Made by a program: the position numbers and the translations under genes. Below are positions 8,748 through 17,331 of a stretch of 64,000 bases of DNA, piece after piece. The notes below the pieces were generated by a model. That model worked only from the letters and a program-made list of their open reading frames with translations, was not told where the DNA came from and did no database searches. Each line of letters opens with the position of its first letter. Positions within the stretch are counted from its first letter, which is position 1. Source of the stretch: Desulforudis sp. (GTDB lineage: Bacteria > Bacillota > Desulfotomaculia > Desulfotomaculales > Desulforudaceae); assembly GCA_003604975.1 (NCBI GenBank), contig QZIR01000074.1, positions 124,001 to 188,000 on the forward strand. Direction: 5' to 3'.

Positions 8748-8765
8748 TATCATTCACCTCCTGAA

Positions 8766-9080
8766 CTACGCTTCAATCTTTTCAACCAGAACCGCCGTAA
8801 AGGCCTGTCTGTGGCCCTTCTTACGCCGGTAGTTTTTCTTCGCCTTGTACTTAAAGACGATGATCTTCTTACCCCGTCCATGTCTGACGACTTTCAGCTG
8901 AACCTTGGCCCCGGGTACCACCGGCTGACCCACGGTCAGTTCCCCGTTGTCCCGGCCCACGGCCAGAACCCGGTCGATCGTGACCATCTCGTCCGGTTCC
9001 GCCAGCAGCTTCTCGACGTACAGGGTTTCACCTTCCTGTACCCGGTACTGTTTACCGCCTGTTTCGATAATCGCGTACAT
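8766..9080 (-). CDS. rplU: 50S ribosomal protein L21
   Basis: A 104-aa protein beginning [17 protein letters not shown], the L21 signature, and ending with the basic [14 protein letters not shown] segment. Its stop is 12 bases from the ribosome-binding site of rpmA, so the two genes form a short operon. A promoter is visible at 9186-9215. Confidence 0.97.
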   Translation of the reverse strand: MYAIIETGGKQYRVQEGETLYVEKLLAEPDEMVTIDRVLAVGRDNGELTVGQPVVPGAKVQLKVVRHGRGKKIIVFKYKAKKNYRRKKGHRQAFTAVLVEKIEA

Positions 9081-9185
9081 TGTCTTGTCTTACCCCTTTC
9101 CAAATATCGGGACACGCCGGAAAAGGTGGGCTTACCCGACAAGCCTCTTAACTAAACCATTATCCGTGCGGTTCACGCACCGCTT

Positions 9186-9215
9186 ATTGTACCACAACCC
9201 AACGGCCTGGTTCAA
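9186..9215 (-). promoter_or_regulatory. rplU-rpmA promoter and possible L21 leader
   Basis: On the minus strand TTGAAC (9210-9215), an 18-bp spacer and TACAAT (9186-9191) match a sigma-A promoter. The -35 box overlaps the stop of the RNase G gene. The roughly 100-base leader can form GCTT/AAGC and TCGGG/CCCGA stems between 9081 and 9150. Firmicutes often carry an L21 autoregulatory leader in this place, but I cannot confirm the family. Confidence 0.7.
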
Positions 9216-10483
9216 GTATTTTCGACTGTTTTTGGCCGCTGACCTAGGCCGACCTGCGGTTCGTCCACCGGCACCTTCCCGGTCCCAAAACAGCAAGCGC
9301 AGTTTGTGAGCAGAAGTTCACCCAGGCTGGGGTGCACCTTCTTGCGAGTCAATTCCACTAGGCCCAACCGGGTGAGCCCCATGATGTGGGTGCGGCGGCG
9401 ATCTTTGCGGATCTCCTCGGTCAGCACATCCAGGATCTTTAGCTGGTGCTCCTCACTGGCCATGTCGATGAAGTCGACAATTATGATACCGCCCAGATTG
9501 CGTAACCGGAGTTGACGCGCGATCTCCACTGCCGCGTCCAGGTTGGTCTTGAAAACAGTGTCTTCCAGGTCGATCCGGCCTGTATACTTCCCGGTGTTGA
9601 CGTCAATCACGGTCAGGGCCTCGGCCTGGTCAAAGATCAGGTATCCGCCGCAGCGTAGCCAGACACGGCGCTGTAAGGCCTTGTGGATCTCCTGGGTTAC
9701 GTTGTAATGGTCAAAAATATCGGGGCGGTCCTCTATGAAGACCTTATCCCGCAAGGTGGGGTTAATGATATCAAGCATCGTCAGTACCCGCTTGTAAGCG
9801 GTAGAGGAATCCAGGACCATCCGGTCGATTTCCTCAGTAAACAGGTCGCGGATGATCCGTGGCAAAAGACCACACTCCCGGTAAAGAAGCGCCGGAGCCG
9901 AAGAAATCGCTGCCCGCTTCTGGATATCCAGCCAGAGGTCGTGCAAGAGCCGCAGATCCTCGCCCAGGGCAGCCTCGGGGATGGTCCTGGCGGCGGTGCG
10001 GACGATGACGCCCATTCCCTCAGGGCGCGCACTCATTACGGCGTTCTTAAGCCGCTCCCGCTCCTCCTCCTGTTCAATGCGACGGGAGATCCCCACGTGG
10101 TTAACGGTAGGCATCAGTACAGAAAAACGGCCCGGGAGATTGACCCGCATGGTCACCCGCGGACCCTTATTTCCCAACGGGTCCTTGGCCACCTGCACGA
10201 TAATTTCCTCGCCGGGTCGGAGCATCTCGCGGATACTCCGGGCCCGCCCCGAGCGTTCGGACAGAACGTCGTTCACATACAGGAAAGCGTTCCTGCCAAT
10301 CCCCACATCCACAAAAGCCGCTTCGATCCCGGGCAACACGTTTTCCACCCGGCCCTTAAAAATGCTTCCGACCAAGCACAGTTCACGGTCGGTTTCAAAA
10401 TGTACCTCCATCGGTACCCGGTTTTCCAACAAGGCAACCCGCGTCATCTCATTACGGGCACTTACGATTATCTCTCTTTTCAT
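9212..10483 (-). CDS. rng: Ribonuclease G/E family endoribonuclease
   Basis: A 424-aa RNase E/G catalytic protein. An S1-like RNA-binding segment (GSIFKGRVENVLPGIEAAFVD) is at the N-terminus, and the catalytic region has VIDVNTGKYTG and IIIVDFIDM with the two magnesium-binding aspartates. The CACCFGTG segment near the end resembles the zinc link that joins dimers. It acts in rRNA 5' maturation and mRNA decay. ATG at 10483 has an AAGGGG-type site upstream. A 22-residue extension to 10549 would run back over the upstream gene and is unlikely. Confidence 0.93.
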   Translation of the reverse strand: MKREIIVSARNEMTRVALLENRVPMEVHFETDRELCLVGSIFKGRVENVLPGIEAAFVDVGIGRNAFLYVNDVLSERSGRARSIREMLRPGEEIIVQVAKDPLGNKGPRVTMRVNLPGRFSVLMPTVNHVGISRRIEQEEERERLKNAVMSARPEGMGVIVRTAARTIPEAALGEDLRLLHDLWLDIQKRAAISSAPALLYRECGLLPRIIRDLFTEEIDRMVLDSSTAYKRVLTMLDIINPTLRDKVFIEDRPDIFDHYNVTQEIHKALQRRVWLRCGGYLIFDQAEALTVIDVNTGKYTGRIDLEDTVFKTNLDAAVEIARQLRLRNLGGIIIVDFIDMASEEHQLKILDVLTEEIRKDRRRTHIMGLTRLGLVELTRKKVHPSLGELLLTNCACCFGTGKVPVDEPQVGLGQRPKTVENT

Positions 10484-10497
10484 CCTGCAGGCCCCTT

Positions 10498-11178
10498 TCA
10501 ACAATCCCAAAGCAACCGTCCGTCCCGTGCCAACATAGCCGTCCGGCAAACCATAAACCGGTGCGGCTGAAGCGGTAGTACTTCAGCCAGGGCGATAAAT
10601 ACCTCATCCGGACGGACGTTTCCACGAGAACCCGATTGCAGTTCCATCAAAAATTCAATTTCACCGGCGATGCTTTTCCACACAAGCCGGCGAATACCCG
10701 GACGGATGTCTTTGCGCTTAAACCCCTTACCGGTCCTACGTTCCACAAAGACCTCGCCGCAATTAAGCAAACTTTCAATTCTCTTGTCCAGTTCGTTGGC
10801 AGGAGTGTTCTCGTTCAACCCGCCCCGGGCCGTATACACGGCACGGTCTAAAAGGCTCATCAGCGCGCCGCCGCCGGCCGGCACCTTGCGCCCCTTCAGG
10901 ACCACCAGACCACCGGGCATCTGGTTGGCGAGACTGGCCACCAGATCCTCCGGCAACATGTCCCGGGTCAAATCAATATCTACTAATTCCTGCGCACCGG
11001 TCATGCCAACAGGCAATGGCGCGGCAAAGGTCAGCCTGGGCCGTGGATTGAACCCCTCAGTGTAGGCCAGGGGTAACTCCGCCCGGCGGGCTGCCCGCTC
11101 AAAAGCCCTCAGGATATCCAGGTGCGATACAAATCTCGCCGGTCCATCCTGCCTGTAAGCCACCCTAATACGGTTCAT
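10498..11178 (-). CDS. TIGR03936 family radical-SAM-linked protein (DUF2344)
   Basis: A 226-aa protein with the family hallmarks RFVSHLDILRAFERAARRAELPLAYTEGFNPRPRL and a later PVGMTGAQELVDI. Members are nearly always next to, or fused with, a TIGR03960 radical-SAM protein, as here, where the genes overlap by 14 bases. The function is not established; a role in RNA or cofactor modification has been suggested. RNase G follows directly, a common arrangement in Clostridia. Confidence 0.88.
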   Translation of the reverse strand: MNRIRVAYRQDGPARFVSHLDILRAFERAARRAELPLAYTEGFNPRPRLTFAAPLPVGMTGAQELVDIDLTRDMLPEDLVASLANQMPGGLVVLKGRKVPAGGGALMSLLDRAVYTARGGLNENTPANELDKRIESLLNCGEVFVERRTGKGFKRKDIRPGIRRLVWKSIAGEIEFLMELQSGSRGNVRPDEVFIALAEVLPLQPHRFMVCRTAMLARDGRLLWDC

Positions 11179-13045
11179 CTGGTTCCCTCGCGGTGTAAGG
11201 CTCTACTTCAAAGGCGGGACACAGTCCACATCCGGTACAAACGCCGCGTCGGCAATCATGCGTGGTTTCACCAGCCATCGCCCTTCGGTGCTCCAGGATC
11301 AGGAACTGTTTCCCGATACCCGGATCAAGGTGGTCCCACGGCAGCGTATCTGTATAGGCATACCGTCGGTAGGCATAGTCCCCGGGATTAATTCCGGTGT
11401 CTTCGAAAGCCTGACGCCAGAGGTCGTACCGGAAGCACTCCCGCCACCCGTCGAGCCGACAGCCTAGCGCGTGGGCCCGTACCAGCACGTCAGCCAGCCT
11501 GCGGTCTCCCCGCGCAAACACAGCCTCCAGGAAGCTGGTCTCAGCCTCGTGCCAATTGAAATTTGATCCCCGGACCCCCTTCAACCGTCGCTGGAGGTAG
11601 GACTGTCTCTCCCTGAGTTCAGCCATTGGAGCCTGTGGTTCCCACTGGAACGACGTGTGGGGCTTGGGCACAAAAGAAGAAGCGCTCACCGCTACCTTTA
11701 GTCTTCCCCTAGGTATACGGGCTTCCCGTCCCTTGGCGAATACCCCTTCTGTCAGCCGGGCGATTTCCTCAACGTCATCCAGGGTTTCCGTAGGCAACCC
11801 CAGCATGAAGTAAAGCTTAAGCCTTTGCCAGCCGGCGGTGAAAGCCGCACCGACTGCAGCCAGCAGATCCTCTTCGGTGACACCCTTGTTTATAACGTCC
11901 CGCAGACGCTGCGATCCAGCCTCAGGGGCAAAGGTCAGGCTTGAACGCCGTACCTTCTGTACCGTACCGGCGAGTTCGACCGAGAAGGCGTCTACACGAA
12001 GTGACGGCAAGGCCACGTTGATCTTTTGCTCCGCATAGCGGTTAACCAGTCCCTCGACGAGGGGCCCGATGCGCGAATAGTCACTGGTGCTGAGCGAGGT
12101 CAGCGAGATCTCGTCGTATCCGGTGTTGCGCAGGAGTTCACGGGCCTGTTCCATCAGCGTGGGCAGATTCCGTTCCCGCACAGGCCGGTACACGGCGCCC
12201 GCCTGGCAAAACCGGCACCCCCGTGTACAGCCCCGAAAAACCTCCAGCATCGCGCGGTCATGGACTACCCCTAGGTACGGAACAATCGGTCTCGTTGGAA
12301 ACGGCGCCTCGTCCAGGTTGCCAATAATCTGCTTTACCACCCGGTTGGGTACCCCCGGCCGGTTTGGAACAACCTGGGATACCACCCCGTTGGACAGGTA
12401 CTGTACATCGTAAAAGTACGGTACATAGACCCCCGGGATGGCCGCCAGGGCGACCAGGGTCTCTTCCCTGCTCCGGCCCCGATTCTGAATGATCGCGTCC
12501 AGGATATGGTTGAAACCTTCCTCTCCCTCACCGAGAAACACGGCGTCCAGGAAAGGAGCCAGCGGCTCGGGATTGTAAGCGCAGGGGCCTCCGGCAATCA
12601 CGATGGGCCCGTCTCCGGTACGGTCTCTGGTCCAAAGCGGTATCCCGGCCAGATCCAGCATGTTCACAACCGTGCTGAAGCTTAGTTCATACTGTAACGT
12701 AAAAGCGAGAACGTCAAAATCTCGGACCGGTCGGCGTGATTCCAAGGCGAAGAGCGGGAGGTTGCGCGCGCGCATCTCCCCCTCCATATCCGTCCAGGGC
12801 GCAAAAACGCGTTCAAGCAGAGCATCAGAACGCCGGTTAACCACATGATACAATATCTGCAGTCCCAGATGGGACATTCCAACCTCGTAGATATCAGGAA
12901 AGGCAAAGGCGACCCTCACCTCTGCCTCTTTCCATCCTTTTTCAACGGAGTTGTATTCACCACCAATATAGCGTCCCGGCTTTTCAACCAGGGGCAGGAC
13001 GTGTGCAAGCCCATTCAATTTAAGGTAACCTCCGGTAGTAGTCAT
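11165..13045 (-). CDS. TIGR03960 family B12-binding/radical SAM protein
   Basis: About 626 aa. The N-terminal part (VRVAFAFPDIYEVGMSHLGL and IAGGPCAYNPEPL) looks like a cobalamin-binding fold. The radical-SAM site CTRGCRFCQAG supplies the three cysteines for a [4Fe-4S] cluster. The C-terminus is cysteine-rich (CRRGVCTGCGLC) and may hold a further cluster. The reaction is unknown. It overlaps the TIGR03936 partner. ATG at 13045 is chosen over a TTG five codons earlier; neither has a strong ribosome site. Confidence 0.87.
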   Translation of the reverse strand: MTTTGGYLKLNGLAHVLPLVEKPGRYIGGEYNSVEKGWKEAEVRVAFAFPDIYEVGMSHLGLQILYHVVNRRSDALLERVFAPWTDMEGEMRARNLPLFALESRRPVRDFDVLAFTLQYELSFSTVVNMLDLAGIPLWTRDRTGDGPIVIAGGPCAYNPEPLAPFLDAVFLGEGEEGFNHILDAIIQNRGRSREETLVALAAIPGVYVPYFYDVQYLSNGVVSQVVPNRPGVPNRVVKQIIGNLDEAPFPTRPIVPYLGVVHDRAMLEVFRGCTRGCRFCQAGAVYRPVRERNLPTLMEQARELLRNTGYDEISLTSLSTSDYSRIGPLVEGLVNRYAEQKINVALPSLRVDAFSVELAGTVQKVRRSSLTFAPEAGSQRLRDVINKGVTEEDLLAAVGAAFTAGWQRLKLYFMLGLPTETLDDVEEIARLTEGVFAKGREARIPRGRLKVAVSASSFVPKPHTSFQWEPQAPMAELRERQSYLQRRLKGVRGSNFNWHEAETSFLEAVFARGDRRLADVLVRAHALGCRLDGWRECFRYDLWRQAFEDTGINPGDYAYRRYAYTDTLPWDHLDPGIGKQFLILEHRRAMAGETTHDCRRGVCTGCGLCPAFEVEPYTAREPDEPY

Positions 13046-13096
13046 CCCTAGTATTTCCAAACAGCATTACAATCTATCTATATCATTATTCTCCGC

Positions 13097-13987
13097 TCAT
13101 CCTGATAAATCCTTTTTTACCTGTCCCAAGGACACATCGGTTCCACATCTTAGAACGGCTTGTACAACCTCCCTCTCGTCCAGGGTTCCGACGTAAGACC
13201 CCTCCCGGTTAACCAGATAAATAAAGTGGTAGCGCTGCGGCGCAAACATCCGCGTGACCTTCCAGGCCGCTACAGTATCGAGAACAACGAGTATTTCGCC
13301 AGGCAGACATTCCCGGCGGATCAGTTCGTTCTGCTTGGCCATCAGGTATTGGGCATAGAGGTACGGGGCTTCGAGCTTTTCACTCCGTGCCGCGTAGAAG
13401 ACAAAAAACCCTGTGGCCACCAGATCAAGCCCGTTTACATGGTAGAGAACACCGACCGTGCCTAAGGCGATAATCAAGATTCCCCAAAGCTGACCGAGCA
13501 TGGCCATCCGGCAGGTGGCGACCGGCAGACTCATTCGCCGCGCCAAATAGGCCCGCAGTACACGACCGCCGTCCAGCGGCAGACCAGGAAGCAGGTTGAA
13601 CAGGAAGAGGATGATATTGCACTGAATGAAGAAGGCGCCCAGCACATCGTGCCAAAGCCCGTAGTGCCCAAACCCGATAGCCACGAAGACGAGGGCCAGG
13701 TTGGTCAACGGCCCTGCCGCCGCCACCTTGATTTCCTTCTGGGGTTCCAGGGGGAGCTTATTGCTCATCCGGGCCACCCCCCCAAAGGGGAGCAGTTCTA
13801 CGGAGGACACTTCAAAATTCAGGCGACGGGCGACCAGGGCGTGGGACAGCTCGTGCATCAGGACCACCACAAAGGCGACAAGCCCCTTGTCCAGTACGCC
13901 CGCCACAAAATAGACGCCGATTAAGGCGATGAACCAGTTGTTAATGGAGAAGTCAACGCCTTTGATTCGGCATATCTTCAAAACCAT
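13097..13987 (-). CDS. spoIVFB: SpoIVFB-like site-2 protease (M50 family)
   Basis: A membrane metalloprotease with the zinc motif HELSHA in the second membrane helix and NLLPGLPLDGGR in a later one, as in SpoIVFB, which cleaves pro-sigma-K during sporulation. Several hydrophobic segments are followed by a soluble C-terminal region that resembles a CBS domain, which in SpoIVFB senses ATP. The adjacent SpoIVFA-like gene strongly supports the assignment. Start is uncertain: ATG 13987 is only two bases from GGAGG, and a TTG at 13981 is better spaced. Confidence 0.88.
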   Translation of the reverse strand: MVLKICRIKGVDFSINNWFIALIGVYFVAGVLDKGLVAFVVVLMHELSHALVARRLNFEVSSVELLPFGGVARMSNKLPLEPQKEIKVAAAGPLTNLALVFVAIGFGHYGLWHDVLGAFFIQCNIILFLFNLLPGLPLDGGRVLRAYLARRMSLPVATCRMAMLGQLWGILIIALGTVGVLYHVNGLDLVATGFFVFYAARSEKLEAPYLYAQYLMAKQNELIRRECLPGEILVVLDTVAAWKVTRMFAPQRYHFIYLVNREGSYVGTLDEREVVQAVLRCGTDVSLGQVKKDLSG

Positions 13988-14047
13988 CGCCTCCAAGATG
14001 AGCTACGGAAAAATTAAGGGATGAGAAACGGAGATTATGCCGCAGCG

Positions 14048-14091
14048 GGTCTGGGTTTGCTCACCTTCGGCCAAGGGGGCAAACCCAGACC
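14048..14091. repeat. Large perfect inverted repeat between spoIVFA and spoIVFB
   Basis: 14048-14060 and 14079-14091 are perfect 13-bp complements (GGTCTGGGTTTGC / GCAAACCCAGACC). The 18-base loop can add a CCTT/AAGG stem. There is no T-run on either side, so it is not a typical terminator. It lies between two genes transcribed in the same direction. Confidence 0.85.
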
Positions 14092-14106
14092 GGAATAAAA
14101 TAGCTA

Positions 14107-14844
14107 CTATCGGTTTGGAGGCGCAAGCCTGGTCAAGGGGTCGATCAGCTGTCCCTTCTCACGCAGTTCGAAGTGCAGCCCGGATGCAGCAAGGCAACCT
14201 TCCGTCCCAACGGCGCCGAGCACCTGACCCACGCTGACCCGGTCTCCCTTTTCCACCAGCAATCCGCCGAGGTTGGCGTAAAGGGTATAGACCTCGCCTC
14301 CGTGATCGATCAGCACGTATTTTCCGTAAGTCCGATCCGTTCCAACCATCTTTACCGTCCCCGGCATCACCGCCCGGACCGGGCTGCCCTCAGCGGCCTC
14401 AATGCCGATCCCGGGGTGAAACCGCTCCAGATTGTCCAACGGATCCACGACCCACCCGAACTCTTTCACCACCCGGCCGGAAACGGGCAGCGGGAGGTCT
14501 TCATCTTCTGAGACATTCTGGTCCTGGTTTACCGGACCGAGGACTTCGGTCGCATCCCGGTGGGGCGGTCCCGTCAGAAACGGCAGGTCCACGGCCACCG
14601 TCTGCAGACCCAGGTGTACCACCCGGTCCACCGCCGCCTGATAGTTCCACTCGGTGGTAAGCACGTAGGCCAGGGTCTCGCGTACCTGGGTACTGAACGG
14701 TCCCCTACTGTCCTTAACCGCCAGTAGAACCAGGAATACGGCCAGAACCAGCAGGCATTGGCCGATCAACCGGCGACTTGGACCGCGACGTTGGGGTTGA
14801 GCATTTGAGGGCCAGTCCCATTTACTCCGGCTAAACCGCTTCAT
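14107..14844 (-). CDS. spoIVFA: SpoIVFA-like M23/LytM protein, probably non-catalytic
   Basis: A 245-aa protein with one membrane helix (about residues 26-43) and a C-terminal LytM fold. LytM zinc motifs are HxxxD and HxH. Here they read HPGIG and GLH, so two of four ligands are lost, as is typical of SpoIVFA, which binds and inhibits SpoIVFB rather than cutting wall. It is encoded just before spoIVFB, separated by the large hairpin. Role as sporulation checkpoint partner is inferred from family and position. Confidence 0.82.
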   Translation of the reverse strand: MKRFSRSKWDWPSNAQPQRRGPSRRLIGQCLLVLAVFLVLLAVKDSRGPFSTQVRETLAYVLTTEWNYQAAVDRVVHLGLQTVAVDLPFLTGPPHRDATEVLGPVNQDQNVSEDEDLPLPVSGRVVKEFGWVVDPLDNLERFHPGIGIEAAEGSPVRAVMPGTVKMVGTDRTYGKYVLIDHGGEVYTLYANLGGLLVEKGDRVSVGQVLGAVGTEGCLAASGLHFELREKGQLIDPLTRLAPPNR

Positions 14845-14914
14845 CCCAAATCCCTCCAGTAGACAAGACTACTGAACTATATGCCGCGGGATGGACAATG
14901 ATGACAAGCCCCAT

Positions 14915-14942
14915 GAAAAAAACGAAAGCCCCAAGAGGGGTT
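14915..14942 (-). terminator. Terminator after the frameshifted methyltransferase gene
   Basis: A CCCC/GGGG stem with a four-base loop (14929-14940) is followed on the minus strand by CTTTCGTTTTTTTC. It separates the methyltransferase gene from spoIVFA. Confidence 0.6.
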
Positions 14943-14969
14943 AAGGGGGATCACTCGGAGAATGTTTGG

Positions 14970-15733
14970 CTACTGGGCCTCGGGACAGAGGTGTGGCAGA
15001 TACTGCTCGGCACGCACGGCCTGACGGGGCCTGATTTTGTCGGCCCGCATTACGACGAGCGCCCCGAAGGGCTTCAGCACAACCCGCCCCACGGAGTCAA
15101 TCGGGCGGGCCAGACTTATGGAGAGGGGGTCACCGGTAGGCGGAATAAAGACCGTGGAACCCCAGGCAATCCGTTCCTCACCGGTTGCACGGCACAACAG
15201 GGACTTCAGTTCCCAGGGATGATAGAACCGTGCGTGCGCAAACACACTTTCGTTCCCGGCGGCGCGTCGGCGGCGATGCCAGGCCCAGGGACTGTAAGCG
15301 TTTAAACCGCTATCACCAGGCGCCCTTTGGGGCGTACCAGGCGCCACAGCTCACGGAGGACGGCTTCAGGGTGGAGGCTGAATTCCAGCGAAGTAAAGGC
15401 AACCACCAGGTCGAAGGTCCGGCTGGGAAACGGGATGCGGTTGATGTCAGCCAGGACCAGGTCGACTCTGGAGTGTCCCGCCGTCTTGCGACGGGCCTCA
15501 TCAAGCATCTTCTCGGAGATATCAACGCCCAGCACGGTCAGACCACGCTCGGCCAATTCCTGGCACAGCCGACCCGTACCGCACCCGGCGTCCAGCACCC
15601 TTTCCCCGGGTTTAGGTTCGGCGATGCGTGTAAAGAGATCCTTTTCCAGCCGGTCCACAGCACGACCGAGCGGTGTTTCATACCAGAGGTCGTAGTCGGT
15701 GGCTAGGTGATCAAACAAGGCCATTCCTTCCAC
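14970..15733 (-). pseudogene. Class I SAM-dependent methyltransferase, interrupted by a -1 frameshift
   Basis: The first frame (15733-15302, 143 aa) has the SAM site VLDAGCGTGRLCQEL, GVDISEKML and ADINRIPFPSRTFD and ends GRLVIAV-stop. Continuation of the same family, LNAYSPWAW...HARFYHPWELKSLL, is found in the overlapping frame down to 14970. Joining them needs one extra T in the GTTTAAAC run at about 15298-15305. With it, the product would be about 254 aa, a normal size. It may be a real mutation or a read error in a short homopolymer. Substrate unknown. Confidence 0.7.
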
Positions 15734-15778
15734 TTCCCCCCTTAACGACTTAGAAACCCTACGGGTGGGAAAACCGGA

Positions 15779-16921
15779 TCAGAAGATGATCTTCTGGCGC
15801 TGTAGCCAGATATTCAGCAGAATCCCGACAGCCGCAAGCGTAGTGAGCATCGAAGTACCACCATAGCTGAAGAGAGGCAGCGGAATGCCCGTAACCGGCA
15901 TTATCCCCGCCGTCATCCCGATGTTGGTCAGGATATGGAAGAACAGCATTGAAACAATCCCAGTGGCCATGAGGGTCCCGAAAAGGTCACGGGCCTGACT
16001 CGCGATCCGTAGGCCGCGGTAAAGCAGGATGAAGTATAGAGTCAATAGAATGAGCACACCCACGAAACCCAGTTCCTCAGCCAGGACCGAAAAAATAAAG
16101 TCGGTATGCTGCTCCGGCAGGAAGTTGAGCTGGTTCTGACTGCCGCTGTAAAGCCCGCGTCCCCACAGACCGCCGGCACCGATCGCAATCTGGGACTGGA
16201 TCATGTGGTAGCCCGCCCCGGCCCAGTCCGCCCAGGGGTTTAAAAAGATGGTTAGCCGGGAAATCTGGTAGTCCTTGAGCGGTATCCAGATCCCATGCTG
16301 CAGGTGTCCCCAGATCCACAGGAGTACGCCACCGAGTCCCCCACTGGCCAAACCGCCCAAGAGTAGGGGCCTCGCTCCCGCCACATAAAGCATGCCGAAG
16401 GTGATCGCAAAAAAGACCAGGGTGGTCCCCAGGTCGGGTTGAACCAGGATTAACAGCATGGGAACGGACACATAGGCAAATACGGGAAGCAGATCGCGAA
16501 GGCGCGCGAGGTTGCCTTCCCGGCGGGCCAAAAAATCGGCTAGGGTGATGATCATGATCAGCTTGGCAGGTTCAGAGGGCTGAAACTGAAACCCGCCGAT
16601 CTGAATCCATCTCTGGGCGCCAAGCGCCTCATGACCAGACACCAGAACCGCCAGCAATAAAAAGATATTCAGACCGTACAGGATCCGCCGGTACCTGGAC
16701 AGATCCTCGTAACGCAAAAACATGATAATAATCAAGACGACTGTACCGAGGGCTACTGATATAAGCTGCTTACCCACGATACGGGTGAGGAAGACACCTT
16801 GCCCCGTCCCAGTCGACGTTGAAGCCGAAGATATGGTTACCAAACCCAGCGCGATGATCATCATCGCGACCAGGATCAGTGAATAATCAAGATTACGCAG
16901 GAGCCTGCGACCCGATATCAA
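15779..16921 (-). CDS. rodA: RodA, SEDS-family peptidoglycan glycosyltransferase
   Basis: A 380-aa polytopic membrane protein of the SEDS family, with about ten hydrophobic segments. Characteristic stretches are QPDLGTTLVFF, the long periplasmic loop with QLNFLPEQHTDFIFSVLAEELG and the end motif PVTGIPLPLFSYGGTSM. It polymerises glycan strands with a class B PBP. Position at the end of the mre-mrdA-min cluster points to RodA (elongation) rather than FtsW or SpoVE; PBP2 at 18637 is its likely partner. Confidence 0.92.
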   Translation of the reverse strand: MISGRRLLRNLDYSLILVAMMIIALGLVTISSASTSTGTGQGVFLTRIVGKQLISVALGTVVLIIIMFLRYEDLSRYRRILYGLNIFLLLAVLVSGHEALGAQRWIQIGGFQFQPSEPAKLIMIITLADFLARREGNLARLRDLLPVFAYVSVPMLLILVQPDLGTTLVFFAITFGMLYVAGARPLLLGGLASGGLGGVLLWIWGHLQHGIWIPLKDYQISRLTIFLNPWADWAGAGYHMIQSQIAIGAGGLWGRGLYSGSQNQLNFLPEQHTDFIFSVLAEELGFVGVLILLTLYFILLYRGLRIASQARDLFGTLMATGIVSMLFFHILTNIGMTAGIMPVTGIPLPLFSYGGTSMLTTLAAVGILLNIWLQRQKIIF

Positions 16922-17037
16922 CGTTCACCATCACCCGTCGCCCGTAGGTATTGTACCAGTCTTAACATTGATTATACCGGACTGCGGCTGAAAAATAAAC
17001 GAAGACCCCCAGACCAAAACCGGCCCCTGACCCAACT

Positions 17038-17313
17038 TTAGCTGCTGGCTACCCTCTTCATCCGTTTCACCGGAATATTGGCCACCAGAGCCACCTGATC
17101 TTCATACTTTTCGAGTGAAACGTCCAGATTCTCCTCATCGATTTCCATGTAATTCGATATCACCTGAATCAGGTCTGCCCTTAGAAGCTGTAAGAGTTGG
17201 GGGGAGACGTTGGCCCGGTCATGCACAAGCACCAGCCGCAACCGTTCCTTGGCTATACTTTTGCTTCCAGGACTCTCCCTGCTGAACAGGCGGGTGATAA
17301 AATCCAGCAACAC
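17038..17313 (-). CDS. minE: MinE, cell division topological specificity factor
   Basis: A 91-aa protein with the N-terminal membrane-binding and MinD-stimulating part (ITRLFSR...AKERLRLVLVHDRANVSP) and the C-terminal dimerisation domain. It drives MinCD off the membrane and restricts it to the poles. It follows minD by 18 bases. Presence of MinE rather than DivIVA-only control is usual in Clostridia. Confidence 0.95.
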   Translation of the reverse strand: MLLDFITRLFSRESPGSKSIAKERLRLVLVHDRANVSPQLLQLLRADLIQVISNYMEIDEENLDVSLEKYEDQVALVANIPVKRMKRVASS

Positions 17314-17331
17314 CGTTCCTCCTCTCTCACT

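Noticed and set aside
15298-15306. TTTAAAC heptamer at the methyltransferase frameshift as a programmed -1 slippery site
   Set aside because: The known U UUA AAC site is read in the frame that here belongs to the downstream ORF, so slippage would go the wrong way.
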